Shown here piece by piece: positions 1 to 8,377 of a DNA stretch of 39,424 nt. The DNA lies in assembly GCA_014239955.1 (NCBI GenBank), contig JAAZXW010000002.1, forward strand, positions 1 to 39,424. Reading direction: 5' to 3'. Source of the DNA: Methanobacteriota archaeon (GTDB lineage Archaea; Thermoplasmatota; Poseidoniia; Poseidoniales; Thalassarchaeaceae). The position numbers and the translations under genes were made by a program. The notes under the pieces were generated by a model, which worked only from the letters and a program-made list of their open reading frames with translations, had not been told where the DNA came from and did not search any database. The first letter of the stretch is position 1, and each line of letters opens with the position of its first letter.

Positions 1-945
1 CTCTGGGACCCTTATTCCGGGTAGGGAAGAAAGCCCCCCCATCATCAAATCCCTCCTCTTCAGGTACTCCTGATTGAACTCATCAACCGAATCTTCGCAT
101 TCCAGAGCAACCCGTGCTGCATCCATCATAAATGTCGGGATGTGCGAGGCAGAGTTGGCCTGGCTCTTCACAGCGGCTTTCATCGCCTCACTGGGACCAG
201 TCAGGAATCCAACCCTCATCCCGGTCATTGCCCATGACTTGGACCATCCATTGACTACGATTGTCCTCTCCCTTCCACCAGGCAGGGTAGAGGGAGAAAC
301 ATGCGGCCACTCGACCCAAATCATTCGTGCGTATATCTCATCAGAAACTATCCAGAGGTCATTCTCAACTGCGATTTCGACAATCCCACCAATCTCCTCT
401 GGGGTAAAGACCGCTCCAGTGGGATTGCAGGGCGAGTTGATCAGGATCATAGTTGTCTTGTCCGTAATCGCCCCCCTGATCGCATCCAAGTCAGGATGGA
501 AGTTCTCCATGTTCACCTTTACATGAACGGGGTTAGCGCCGATGAACTCCAGCATTGGTTCGTACGATGCCCATGAAGGCGATAGCAGGATCGCTTCGTC
601 ACCGGGCATGGTGGTGATCAGGAAGGAATAGAGGAGGGCCTGCTTCGCCCCCGGGGTCACGACAATCTCGTTAGCCGGGGCCTCGATGCCATGGTGCTCC
701 ATGAGGTAGCCAGACACGGCCTCGCATAGCTCCAGTGAGCCAGGGCCTCGGGTGTACTTCGTCTTCCCTTCCTCGAGCCCATTGATCGCAGCTTCGATAA
801 TCGGCGATGGGGTGGCGAATCCAGGCTCCCCCACAGTCCACCTTACGACCTCTGGCCCCGGAGGTTGCAGGTAGGGGGCGAAACCAACACCCAGTCCTTC
901 GAAGCGGGAAGATACACGAGGCACGCCTTTCACACGAGTAGCCAC
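1..945 (-). CDS. Class I/II aminotransferase (aspartate aminotransferase-like), 3' end cut by window edge
   Basis: PLP-dependent transamination of an amino acid, probably aspartate or an aromatic/branched substrate, in the cytoplasm. About 315 residues are visible of a family normally near 390, so roughly the last 75-80 lie outside the window. The N-terminal part reads VRWTVGEPGFATPSP and KYTRGPGSLELCEAV, followed by a TPGAKQALLYSF stretch, as expected for fold-type I enzymes. The PLP-binding lysine lies in WSKSWAMTGMRVGF (about residue 236). The GTG at 945 gives an N-terminus VATRVKGVP typical of this subfamily; the frame stays open upstream to a TTG at 981, a less likely start. It is divergent from tRNA-Cys, which begins 63 bases away. 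The family is secure; the substrate cannot be read from what is visible. Confidence 0.9.
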   Translation of the reverse strand, partial: MATRVKGVPRVSSRFEGLGVGFAPYLQPPGPEVVRWTVGEPGFATPSPIIEAAINGLEEGKTKYTRGPGSLELCEAVSGYLMEHHGIEAPANEIVVTPGAKQALLYSFLITTMPGDEAILLSPSWASYEPMLEFIGANPVHVKVNMENFHPDLDAIRGAITDKTTMILINSPCNPTGAVFTPEEIGGIVEIAVENDLWIVSDEIYARMIWVEWPHVSPSTLPGGRERTIVVNGWSKSWAMTGMRVGFLTGPSEAMKAAVKSQANSASHIPTFMMDAARVALECEDSVDEFNQEYLKRRDLMMGGLSSLPGIRVPE

Positions 946-1008
946 CCAATGAAGGTATGCCGACGCTCGGACAGTCTTCAAGAAAGAAAGTAGGTTCGGT
1001 GGGACGAA

Positions 1009-1082
1009 GCACGAGTGGCAGAGCAGCTATGCAATGGACTGCAGATCCATGGACCCGGGTGCAAATCCCGGCTCGTGCTCCA
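1009..1082 (+). tRNA. tRNA-Cys (anticodon GCA)
   Basis: The cloverleaf can be drawn by hand. Acceptor arm GCACGAG (1009-1015) pairs with CTCGTGC (1072-1078). The anticodon arm is ATGGA/TCCAT around loop CTGCAGA with anticodon GCA, and the T arm is CCGGG/CCCGG around TGCAAAT. The discriminator base is T (U73), the expected identity element for cysteine. CCA at 1080-1082 is genome-encoded. The anticodon loop is uninterrupted, so there is no intron at the usual 37/38 site. Confidence 0.95.
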
Positions 1083-1087
1083 CCTAT

Positions 1088-2140
1088 TCACAGCCCAGAT
1101 AGCTCTACGAGCATGAATGCAACCGATATCGCAATCGCACCCATGACGAAGAATCGATCGAAGGAACTCGAATCCATGGGCTCTCCCTGGAACGTCATTC
1201 CTTCTTCGATCCCCTCTTCCCTTAGCCTCAGGTAGACTAGCAGGAACAGGAGCATCGTTGCCGGAGCGGAGATAGCATCCATCTGATTCTGCTCTGAGAA
1301 TTCCCTCAACGGGCCAAAGACGAAACCGAAGTAGTTGGCTATCGTAATAGTCAGGAAGGCGAAGAGCGCGGGATGTGCCACTGGCCACATTCCTCTGGCC
1401 CCCTGCGTCAGGATTGCCACTGCCCATAGGACGTAAGTCAGGAGAAGCGCACCGGTGAAGGCAACTGTGACCTCAGTAGGTGCTAGCAAACCATCGCTGG
1501 CAGCCCCGGGAGTGACTGCGTCAATCACGGACTGGGGATCTGCGATCTGACGGAAAACATAGAAGAGTCCCGTTGCGATTACTATGACTAGCCCCATCAA
1601 AGCGACAGGGTCCTTGACCCCAATCCCAAATGAGACGGAGTCCAAACCCTCGTCCACCTCGTCTTCCCCACGCAACATGAAGTATGCCGCCGCATAGGTT
1701 ATGGTAACTATCGGAGTTAGGAACTTGGGTGCTTCACTCGATTCGCTGGCATCATTCCAGAACATCCAGATGACTGCGGTAGCTACTGTCAGGCCGGAAA
1801 GAACTGGAAGCATAACCGTCCACTTCCCGCGCGCCCCCTCATTGAGGATCAGCATAGTTGAAATGAAAATCCCGAACATCAGAATCCCGTTGAATGCGGT
1901 TTCGGGAGCTCCAGCGCCATAGGCCACATCCAATGGGGTAGATGAGCCGCTCAGGCCATTGCTCAAGATGGTGAAGCAGTCACCCCCTCCACCTCCAGTG
2001 GTGTAACAGACAGAGAAGAACATGAAGTTCAACGAGTACACAAGTGTAACCAGGGCAGTCAGTAGAAGCAGTGCTTCGCCGGGTGTCGATTTAATCCTAT
2101 CAAAAACTAGGGCCATGAAACCGGCGGCACCCAATCGCAC
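1088..2140 (-). CDS. Polytopic membrane protein of unknown function (about 9 TM helices)
   Basis: I do not recognise this family. The 350-residue product is hydrophobic, with about nine predicted membrane segments, at roughly residues 22-45, 88-105, 113-132, 145-160, 181-200, 235-258, 265-290, 298-312 and 328-348. Two cysteines and a Gly-rich patch (residues about 44-52) follow the first helix; acidic loops lie near residues 154-165 and 312-325. The annotated start is GTG at 2140; ATG at 2116 (MALVFDRIKSTPGEA) is an equally good alternative. The gene begins 20 bases after the PLP-enzyme gene in the same direction, so the two may be cotranscribed, and it ends 5 bases from tRNA-Cys, convergently. 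No transport or catalytic motif could be assigned. Confidence 0.75.
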   Translation of the reverse strand: MRLGAAGFMALVFDRIKSTPGEALLLLTALVTLVYSLNFMFFSVCYTTGGGGGDCFTILSNGLSGSSTPLDVAYGAGAPETAFNGILMFGIFISTMLILNEGARGKWTVMLPVLSGLTVATAVIWMFWNDASESSEAPKFLTPIVTITYAAAYFMLRGEDEVDEGLDSVSFGIGVKDPVALMGLVIVIATGLFYVFRQIADPQSVIDAVTPGAASDGLLAPTEVTVAFTGALLLTYVLWAVAILTQGARGMWPVAHPALFAFLTITIANYFGFVFGPLREFSEQNQMDAISAPATMLLFLLVYLRLREEGIEEGMTFQGEPMDSSSFDRFFVMGAIAISVAFMLVELSGL

Positions 2141-2160
2141 TATTATCTGTTAGTCCGTTA

Positions 2161-3114
2161 CTACGGGGTGAATGGGAGATTCTCAGGGTCGACGTTGCCT
2201 CCACAGAGAATTATCCCGATCGAGCCAATGCCTTCCTTGGCTCTGAACTCGTCCTTCAGCACAGCAGCTAGGGAGATGGCGCCGCTGGGTTCCACTATCA
2301 TCCCGAAAATCTCGTGAATAATAGTCATCGCAATCAGAACCTCCTCATCGCTCACTCTGATGATTTCCTCAACATGACTCTTGATGATCGGCCACGTTAT
2401 TTCTCCCATGCTGGTCAGTAGCCCGTCACAGATCGTATCCGGGCCAGTCTGCGGCACATATTCCCCCGACTCCAATGATCTGGCAGCATCATCAGCGCCT
2501 TCCGGCTCAGTGCCGAACAGCAGGGCATCCGGCAGTAATGCCCTAGTGGAAATGCAAGTCCCGGACATCAATCCACCTCCACCAATGGGAGACAGGACCG
2601 CATCCAGATTTCCGCACTCTTCGATCATCTCCTTCGCAGCAGTACCCTGACCGGCAATGACGTCCGGATTGTCAAAGGGATGGATGAAAGTCGCACCAGT
2701 CCTTTCGAGGACCGAATTTGCAGTCGTGACCCTGGCCTCTAGGTTCGGTTCGCAGAGAATCACCTCGGCTCCATGGCTCCTAACTCCGTTAACCTTCACC
2801 TTCGGCGCAGTTTTCGGCATTACGATGTATGCGGGGACGCCTCGCTGCCTCGCTGCCAATGCAACTGCCTGCCCGTGGTTGCCACTACTATGGGTGCAAA
2901 GGCCGGATTCAGCATCCTCGCCCAGAATCTTCACTGCGTTCGTCGCCCCTCTGAATTTGAACGCCCCGACGTGCTGTATGTTTTCGCACTTCATGAACAC
3001 ACTACGACCAGCCATTTCGTCAATCTCGGGGGAGTTGACTACGGGGGTTCTCAAAACAATCCCATCAAGCCTCTTTGATGCCTCAATTACATCAGAGAAG
3101 AGAATACTGGACAT
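2161..3114 (-). CDS. Threonine/serine dehydratase or serine racemase-like PLP enzyme
   Basis: A fold-type II PLP enzyme of 317 residues acting on hydroxy amino acids (threonine or serine to 2-oxo acid plus ammonia, or serine racemisation). The Schiff-base lysine is K53 in AFKFRGA. The substrate loop SSGNHGQAVALAA is at about 76-88 and the phosphate-binding glycine loop PIGGGGLMSG at about 176-185. GTEPEGADDA (about 201-210) resembles the divalent-metal site of serine racemase, and a C-terminal CGGNVD lies where the pyridine nitrogen is contacted. There is no C-terminal ACT domain, so it is not the allosteric biosynthetic IlvA type. ATG at 3114 matches the family start. The reaction among dehydratase, racemase and hydroxyaspartate lyase cannot be decided by eye. 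Confidence 0.9.
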   Translation of the reverse strand: MSSILFSDVIEASKRLDGIVLRTPVVNSPEIDEMAGRSVFMKCENIQHVGAFKFRGATNAVKILGEDAESGLCTHSSGNHGQAVALAARQRGVPAYIVMPKTAPKVKVNGVRSHGAEVILCEPNLEARVTTANSVLERTGATFIHPFDNPDVIAGQGTAAKEMIEECGNLDAVLSPIGGGGLMSGTCISTRALLPDALLFGTEPEGADDAARSLESGEYVPQTGPDTICDGLLTSMGEITWPIIKSHVEEIIRVSDEEVLIAMTIIHEIFGMIVEPSGAISLAAVLKDEFRAKEGIGSIGIILCGGNVDPENLPFTP

Positions 3115-3176
3115 GTTCGCTCGGGTCTCGCAGCGAAGAGCAATACATCATTACTACGGCACGGCCTCGACAATTC

Positions 3177-3590
3177 GTGGGAGACGAAAACGCCCCTGAG
3201 TGGATTCCCCTTGCAATAGCCTCAGCAATCCTGATTCTTGACTCCCTTGTGTTTGGTGTGGCTCCAAGTGGACCTTGGGGAGACACCGGGTTCTCTATCG
3301 GAGTGATTGGGATGGTGGGGCTATCCATGGGATATGTTGCATGGTACCGATTCACATTCAAGAGAAGGGGATTGATACCCTGGATCGACCTCTGGAAGAC
3401 TCCTGAGGAATCCGTCAAGCGGGTATTCGCCGTGGCGGTTGCTTTCCTTGTCTTGGCTTGGGTTTCGGGGAATCCCATGCAGCCCTACTTGCCGGATCCA
3501 ACGGGATTAGTCCTGACCTTGGTGGGGCTGCTAATAGCCCTACAATCTGGATACGCCTATCTCGTCATGGGCCCTCTAAAGGAAGACTGA
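3177..3590 (+). CDS. Small four-helix membrane protein, unknown function
   Basis: A 137-residue hydrophobic product if translation starts at GTG 3177 (GDENAPEWIPLAIASAILIL follows). The frame is open further upstream to a TTG at 3075 and ATG at 3078, but that would run through the start of the divergent PLP-enzyme gene and add a basic non-hydrophobic leader. The later start is preferred. An AT-rich CAATACATCATTAC around 3141-3154 lies about 25 bases upstream, which would suit a leaderless message. Four membrane segments are visible, at about residues 9-27, 36-57, 83-100 and 107-129. The gene ends one base from the convergent RNase H gene. I do not recognise the family. Confidence 0.65.
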   Translation: MGDENAPEWIPLAIASAILILDSLVFGVAPSGPWGDTGFSIGVIGMVGLSMGYVAWYRFTFKRRGLIPWIDLWKTPEESVKRVFAVAVAFLVLAWVSGNPMQPYLPDPTGLVLTLVGLLIALQSGYAYLVMGPLKED

Positions 3591-3591
3591 C

Positions 3592-4131
3592 CTACCTATT
3601 GCCGGGCTTCCAGAATTGAAGAGGCAGCGGGGTCTCTCCCTGCATTGCTCGGAACGCAAGATGGTCTGCTCGCTCGTTCCACCGGTGCCCCCTGTGTGCG
3701 GGCACATGCTCTCCGCTGAGGCTAATTATGCTCGAAACCTCATCCCACAAATCCCTAACCCTTCGTGCCAGATCCCGATTCGCCTTCGCTCTCCACAAAC
3801 CAGAGGCGATGTTCAGTGCGTAGTTCGAATCTCCTCTGATGACTGCAGTCTCGATCCTCGACTCCCCCAATAGCCATCGGAGGGCGTGAGCTATCGCCGA
3901 GAGCTCTGCTGTGTTGTTTGACCCGACCTCGGCACCCAAATGCCCCCGCTCCTCGACATTGGTCACCACATCCCCATTCAACTCCGTAAGTAGGTGCCCC
4001 CTCCCATTGCCAGACCCGCTGTCATCCACAATCACACAAAGGCCCCAACCGGCTCTTGTCTCTGAGGTCACATTACGATTCTCACTGCAAGAACCATCAA
4101 CGTAAATGTGAACCCTTCGAATTTCGCTCAT
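3592..4131 (-). CDS. Ribonuclease HI-family protein
   Basis: Cleaves the RNA strand of RNA-DNA hybrids by two-metal catalysis. All four acidic positions of type 1 RNase H are visible: D12 in IYVDGSC, E76 in NNTAELSAI, D101 in RGDSNYAL and D156 in NERADHLA. The flexible-loop histidine H146 sits ten residues before D156, the same spacing as H124/D134 in E. coli. At 179 residues it is longer than the E. coli enzyme (155), mainly through an insertion at about residues 37-70. It starts 2 bases after the gcvH stop codon, so the two genes are probably one transcript. Archaea normally rely on RNase HII; a second, type 1 enzyme is known in some lineages. Confidence 0.85.
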   Translation of the reverse strand: MSEIRRVHIYVDGSCSENRNVTSETRAGWGLCVIVDDSGSGNGRGHLLTELNGDVVTNVEERGHLGAEVGSNNTAELSAIAHALRWLLGESRIETAVIRGDSNYALNIASGLWRAKANRDLARRVRDLWDEVSSIISLSGEHVPAHRGHRWNERADHLAFRAMQGETPLPLQFWKPGNR

Positions 4132-4133
4132 TG

Positions 4134-4517
4134 TCAGTCTCCGATCAATGCGGAGTAACTGGCCGAATCAAGGAGGGCACTCAAATCTACATCACCATCG
4201 GTCTTGATTTTGCAGATCCAGCCCGATCCGTATGGGTCATCGTTAATCTGCTCGGGTGCATCCTCGAGGGATTCGTTGACGTCGGTCACGGTTCCCGCTA
4301 CGGGTGCATAGATCTCGCTGACCGATTTTACAGACTCGACGCTAGCGAACGACTCCATCACCTCAACGACAGAATCGAGCTCCGGGAGCTCTACCCAGAC
4401 AACTTCTGTTAGGGCGTTCTGCGCAAAGTCAGTAATTCCGATGCTGACCTCTTTTCCTTCAACCTTCACCCACTCGTGTTCTTTTGTGTATCTCAAATCA
4501 CCAGGAACGTCTCCCAT
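4134..4517 (-). CDS. gcvH: Glycine cleavage system H protein
   Basis: Lipoyl carrier of the glycine cleavage system, shuttling the aminomethyl group from P protein to T and L proteins. With the ATG at 4517 the product is 127 residues and begins MGDVPGDLRYTKEHEWV, the usual H-protein opening. The lipoylated lysine is K64 in ESVKSVSE, matching the standard position. The C-terminus contains NDDPYGSGWICKI, also typical. The frame extends to 4556, but the 13 extra residues do not fit the family. No other glycine cleavage gene lies in the window. It is followed after 2 bases by the RNase H gene. Confidence 0.95.
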   Translation of the reverse strand: MGDVPGDLRYTKEHEWVKVEGKEVSIGITDFAQNALTEVVWVELPELDSVVEVMESFASVESVKSVSEIYAPVAGTVTDVNESLEDAPEQINDDPYGSGWICKIKTDGDVDLSALLDSASYSALIGD

Positions 4518-4567
4518 ACTGTCACCCAACCTTTCGTACAGGCAAGACGGGGTCAAGGTTTCGCTCC

Positions 4568-4918
4568 CTACTCCTCGCCGTGTTTAGACTCGAGGCGCTC
4601 CATTTCCATCTTAGCCCATTTGGAACCCAGGTCTTGCATACTCGCCTCGTTCCTCTCGCTTTCGAGTCTTGAAAGCATTTCATCCTCAGGCTCTCTGCTT
4701 ATCCACGAGTCTGTAATCCAGTTTCCGTGTCGCCTTTCTCGACCAGCAACTACCACACCAAGAAGGATCCCCGCCAATACCACAACCAAAGTGGGAACTG
4801 CCACCATGGCATCCGATGAAAAACCGCCTCCGTTCAGAATGGATATTGAAATCACCACCATCAGCGGCAGAATGAATCCAACCAGAAGCCTAGTCAATCT
4901 GGATGCCGGGGGCTCCAT
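4568..4918 (-). CDS. Small membrane protein with charged cytoplasmic tail
   Basis: A 116-residue protein with two predicted membrane helices (about residues 10-30 and 37-59), then a highly charged, probably helical tail (about 60-116) rich in Glu, Arg and Lys and containing a predicted coiled coil. I do not recognise the family. It lies upstream of gcvH in the same direction with 50 bases between, so it could share its transcript. The first residues MEPPASRL and the uninterrupted frame support the ATG at 4918. Confidence 0.6.
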   Translation of the reverse strand: MEPPASRLTRLLVGFILPLMVVISISILNGGGFSSDAMVAVPTLVVVLAGILLGVVVAGRERRHGNWITDSWISREPEDEMLSRLESERNEASMQDLGSKWAKMEMERLESKHGEE

Positions 4919-4970
4919 GGCATAACGAATTCGGCATTTCGCATCAACTTGACCGAAGAATGACTCACAA

Positions 4971-5540
4971 CTATTGGATTAGTTTGTGAATCTTGTACGG
5001 CAGTAGGGCCCTGTTAACCGGAGTAACCTCCAGAATCCTCGCATCGTCCCTCCTCCGGATATCCTGTAGCAATGGGTGCCTGCTCTTCTTGTGCAGAGTG
5101 AGGATGGTGGGCATGTCGTGTTGGAGAGCCAATCTGACCACATTCACGAAACCCTCGCTTTCCACGGTGAACTTCCCGACTTCGTCGATCACCAGGATCT
5201 CGCAATTCCCTATGCTATCCATTATCGCTGGTACTCCAACCCTGTCTACCTCAGTCGGGTCTATTCCGAACCCAAGAATCCTGTTCCTCGAGTCGATTTC
5301 TCGATGTGCCATAACTCCTCTCTCACCAGTAAGTATGTTGACGCATGCGTATCCCACCCTCTCCCCGTTTTCGATTACAGGCTCGCATCTCATCCCTCCA
5401 ACCACGTGCTCTGGGGGGTAGGGTCCCTTCGTCTTCTTGATCCCGCCTTCTTCGGAGATCATGTCCACTACCTTCTGCAGGACAGCTGACTTTCCTGAAC
5501 GGGGCAGGCCGGTGATTCCAATCTTCGGATTGATTCCCAT
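4971..5540 (-). CDS. THEP1-type nucleoside-triphosphatase
   Basis: A small P-loop nucleotide phosphatase of the archaeal THEP1 family (COG1618 type), cytoplasmic, physiological role unsettled. The Walker A motif is GLPRSGKSA near the N-terminus and the Walker B region reads EILVIDEVGKFTVESEGF. The conserved family stretch GERGVMAHREIDSR is also present. With ATG 5540 the product is 189 residues, the normal family length, and a Shine-Dalgarno AAGGAGA stands just upstream. The frame continues to 5768, but this would overlap the upstream methylase gene by over 100 bases and adds a non-family leader. Same direction as the methylase cassette, with a 116-base gap, so it may be independent. Confidence 0.85.
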   Translation of the reverse strand: MGINPKIGITGLPRSGKSAVLQKVVDMISEEGGIKKTKGPYPPEHVVGGMRCEPVIENGERVGYACVNILTGERGVMAHREIDSRNRILGFGIDPTEVDRVGVPAIMDSIGNCEILVIDEVGKFTVESEGFVNVVRLALQHDMPTILTLHKKSRHPLLQDIRRRDDARILEVTPVNRALLPYKIHKLIQ

Positions 5541-5656
5541 GCTGCTCTCCTTTGTCAATTCCAAGTTGGGAACGTCCCGCGTATGCAAACCAAGGATATT
5601 AAGCCATTCTCGATATGAGTGTTTTTCCGGAACTAGGAAACTGAAATCCGCAATCC

Positions 5657-7702
5657 TTAGTCGAGACTCCCTTCGTTTCTGAATAGGGTAAATAGAGCGC
5701 CACCCTCTTCGATCTCGAAAGGTAGCATCTCTATCTCGTAATTGTTCACGTTGTTGTTGGCTGCCCATGCTTTAGACCATAGGTCCAACTCTTCGGAATT
5801 TAGCTGAGATGCTAAGAAATTAAGTCCCCCTTCAAGAGAACCGAAACTCTCCCTCAGACCGTCAGTAACTTCGATTGGGAGATCGAGGAAGCTAACCGAG
5901 TTCCCCAAAACGCAGCCTTCTGGGACCACAGCCCATACCAACCTCCTCTCTGACTGCGGATTTACAACCGCTTGACAGACAATCCGAGTTGGGACCGACA
6001 TATCCATTGGGCCCTTCCATGCAGCAGATTTGCCAGCCCCTGCTCCTGACTCGAAGGCAGGGTGTCTAAGGACGCCTTCCCCATCTATGAAACTGATATG
6101 AGCAGCTCTGATGAATGGGATCTGACCATCCTTGCCATCCCAGTCGCAGATTTCCTTTTTCCAGGTCGATCTCTCCGCCTCCCCCACTCTGACCTTGATT
6201 GCCCTGCCGCTGGGATTCAGACCAGTCCCCTCTTCGATCAATCTAGGCTTATCGGCTAGGTTCCCGATCGCCGCGATGGTTCTATTCCTGTTCATCACGT
6301 CCCTAGGCATCTTTGGAACTGCCCATGAGGCGTCGGTCCAGGAGGACCAGGGCCCCCTCTCCAACTCAAAGAATGGGGCCTCGGGGTTGAGGCCACTGCC
6401 AGATGCAAGATCGTCTCTCATCAGAGGGTCGAAGCTAGTCAGAACGTCAGTCTCTTCTCCGACAGTTACCCCAATTACGGATACCCCCTGAGATCCTCCA
6501 AAAAGGAGCCTTGAGTCTTCGGGGAACGACCAAACCGAATCCCAACCGTTCGACTCGACTAGCAGCTTCCTGAGGGGCAAGCTGCTTTTTTCTCTTAGAA
6601 CGGAGCTCGGAACCACGAGTCTCACCCTTCCCCCACTCTGAGAAATCTGCAGAGCCCTCTCTATGTAGAGCCTGTACAGATTCACGTTCCCCTTTATCGC
6701 TGAGAACCTGGTCTTTCCATCTGCTCCCTTGAACTGCCTCAATTCACTGGAAAGTTGCTTTCTTAGAATACTTCCATCGGGATGTCCTCTGAATCTATCT
6801 TTTATTCTGAGCCATGGAGGGCGGGAGATTAGCAACATCGGGCGCTCATTCCAAGGCCACTCCCCTCTAAGTGGGTCGATGCATCTGACGTTGCTTTCGA
6901 CAATCATTTCGGCTTCGTTTAGCCCAATTTTACCGTCATCGCCATCTTCCTCCAAGTCCACCAGTCCAAGCCTCGCCAATACAATGACAATCCTCTTTCT
7001 TGCACTGTTCACAGCTACCTCTGAGGTATCAACCAACTGCAAACCCTCCAAGAGCCTAAGGGTATCCTCCCTCCTCTCGGTCGGGGAGTAATCGGCTAGC
7101 CTTTCCGCATGTATTCGCAGGACCCTCTCTGCGAAAAGCCCCGCACCTACACAAGGATCGGCAAACGGAATCGGGATTCCCGAAACTGTCAGGTTTTTTA
7201 CCGACTCGGAACTTCCTTCTTCGACTACATCATCTTCCCTGATGTTCTCGTTGAATTGCCTGGCAAAGGTCCTGAAACTCGGTGGTAGCGCTGCTAGAGA
7301 AAGAGTTGCAGGGGGCTCTTTCTTCTGGCTCTTACCGTGATGCAGCTCATCGTACAGGACGGCATCGACAAACCTTGCTGGAGGCGCGTAAACCCCTCTC
7401 GGCGAGCGTCCGTCGCTTTGGGCATCGAACCTAGCCAGCAGGTGGTCCAACACATTACCAGGATTACTCAGAAGGCCAGCAGGGAGAGTCGGCCAACTGT
7501 TCGGTAGTGTCGCTGCAATGGGCTGCCTCTTCCTAGTTGCCTCCAACCAAGAATCTAGCCAAACTTCGATCTGACTGGTCCTTTCAGGACACTCGTGATC
7601 GAGCCTAGCATACCATCCAGAAGTCTCGCTCGTCATGAGATATCCTAACCGACTTGCTCTTCCACTTTCAATGGTTGTATTAAACACGTCCGGACTTCTC
7701 AT
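5657..7702 (-). CDS. Eco57I-type N6-adenine DNA methylase-like protein with altered catalytic motif
   Basis: A 681-residue protein with the layout of Eco57I/TaqI-type adenine methyltransferases. There is a GVYAPPARFVD segment (about 103-113) like motif X and a SAM-binding motif I at about 180-190 (FADPCVGAGLF). NVNLYRLYIERAL (about 339-351) is followed by the GGRVRLVVPSSVL strand. A C-terminal half resembles a target-recognition domain and ends with NNNVNNYEIEMLPF. The catalytic motif IV, normally NPPY/NPPW, reads SRPPW at 293-297, with Arg in the place of the catalytic Asn. It may therefore be an inactive or divergent enzyme. Its ATG overlaps the upstream gene's stop by 4 bases (ATGA), so the two are translationally coupled. 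No nuclease motif was found. Confidence 0.75.
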   Translation of the reverse strand: MRSPDVFNTTIESGRASRLGYLMTSETSGWYARLDHECPERTSQIEVWLDSWLEATRKRQPIAATLPNSWPTLPAGLLSNPGNVLDHLLARFDAQSDGRSPRGVYAPPARFVDAVLYDELHHGKSQKKEPPATLSLAALPPSFRTFARQFNENIREDDVVEEGSSESVKNLTVSGIPIPFADPCVGAGLFAERVLRIHAERLADYSPTERREDTLRLLEGLQLVDTSEVAVNSARKRIVIVLARLGLVDLEEDGDDGKIGLNEAEMIVESNVRCIDPLRGEWPWNERPMLLISRPPWLRIKDRFRGHPDGSILRKQLSSELRQFKGADGKTRFSAIKGNVNLYRLYIERALQISQSGGRVRLVVPSSVLREKSSLPLRKLLVESNGWDSVWSFPEDSRLLFGGSQGVSVIGVTVGEETDVLTSFDPLMRDDLASGSGLNPEAPFFELERGPWSSWTDASWAVPKMPRDVMNRNRTIAAIGNLADKPRLIEEGTGLNPSGRAIKVRVGEAERSTWKKEICDWDGKDGQIPFIRAAHISFIDGEGVLRHPAFESGAGAGKSAAWKGPMDMSVPTRIVCQAVVNPQSERRLVWAVVPEGCVLGNSVSFLDLPIEVTDGLRESFGSLEGGLNFLASQLNSEELDLWSKAWAANNNVNNYEIEMLPFEIEEGGALFTLFRNEGSLD

Positions 7703-8304
7703 CCGTCGATGACAAACACGTCTCTTTCAATCTCGATGATCTCCTTGTTCTGAAGTAGCCAGGATATCGACTCATCTATGTCCTCTGAATTAATTCCAGG
7801 TGACTCAAGGAGCTGCATTATATCGTCAAAATGTAAACCTGCGCCCCCTCCATTCGAGTCTTCAATCGCAATCAGAATCTTCTGACTGATGTATGCCAGC
7901 AATAGGTCATCCCCTGTAGAAAGCGTCCCAAAATCGACTAATGGCCCCATCTCTTGATCGAGGTTGTCAGCCTCTCCAACTTTGCTGGAAGACCCGTATA
8001 CGTCGAAGAGATTTCGCTGATTGGGATCCGAAACCACTGCCCCACTCATGCTCTCGCGCCTCCTCTTCATCTGCTTCGAAAGGTTCTCGATTCTGTGCAG
8101 GCGTTGTTCGTACCTCAACCTCTCTCTTCCTAGATGCGACTCCAAAAGCTCCAACTCCTCGTTCGCCCTATCGTCTAGCCATTTGGCTAAGTCCCAGTTT
8201 GGATTCTTCCTTAGCATCGACTCCCAGAGCAGAGAAACTGACTCGGGCAGAGTTCTGATGTCTATCTTCGGTCCGCCTTGCCCTTCTTCTGAGTTGGTGC
8301 CCAT
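7699..8304 (-). CDS. Coiled-coil protein with C-terminal winged-helix-like region, partner of methylase-like gene
   Basis: A 201-residue protein of no family known to me. Residues about 45-85 are a charged helix likely to form a coiled coil (ELELLESHLGRERLRYEQRL and onwards). Residues about 155-201 look like a small winged-helix fold (FDDIMQLLESPGI, ISWLLQNKEIIEIERDVFVI), a DNA- or protein-binding element. It is the first gene of a two-gene unit, coupled by ATGA overlap to the methylase-like gene, so the two probably act as a complex. Divergent from the dehydrogenase gene at 8378. Confidence 0.6.
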   Translation of the reverse strand: MGTNSEEGQGGPKIDIRTLPESVSLLWESMLRKNPNWDLAKWLDDRANEELELLESHLGRERLRYEQRLHRIENLSKQMKRRRESMSGAVVSDPNQRNLFDVYGSSSKVGEADNLDQEMGPLVDFGTLSTGDDLLLAYISQKILIAIEDSNGGGAGLHFDDIMQLLESPGINSEDIDESISWLLQNKEIIEIERDVFVIDG

Positions 8305-8327
8305 ACATGTGGTGTTGCACTTGACCG

Positions 8328-8352
8328 TCTATCAATTATCTCCTTAATATGG
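8328..8352 (+). promoter_or_regulatory. AT-rich divergent promoter region
   Basis: The 73-base gap between divergent genes contains TATCAATTATCTCCTTAATATGG. CTTAATATGG lies about 28-35 bases before the ATG at 8378 and fits a TATA box for the dehydrogenase. AATTGATA on the other strand could serve the leftward cassette. Judged by eye only. Confidence 0.35.
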
Positions 8353-8377
8353 AACAGTTCTACACAGGGTCGGATTG

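Noticed and set aside
1009-1082. tRNA-Cys as an integration site
   Set aside because: No integrase, no direct repeat of the tRNA 3' end and normal housekeeping genes on both sides.
3075-3176. N-terminal extension of the small membrane protein from TTG 3075
   Set aside because: Overlaps the divergent PLP-enzyme start and adds an unstructured leader; GTG 3177 fits better.
5541-5768. Upstream extension of the THEP1 NTPase
   Set aside because: Overlaps the end of the methylase-like gene by over 100 bases; a good Shine-Dalgarno supports ATG 5540.
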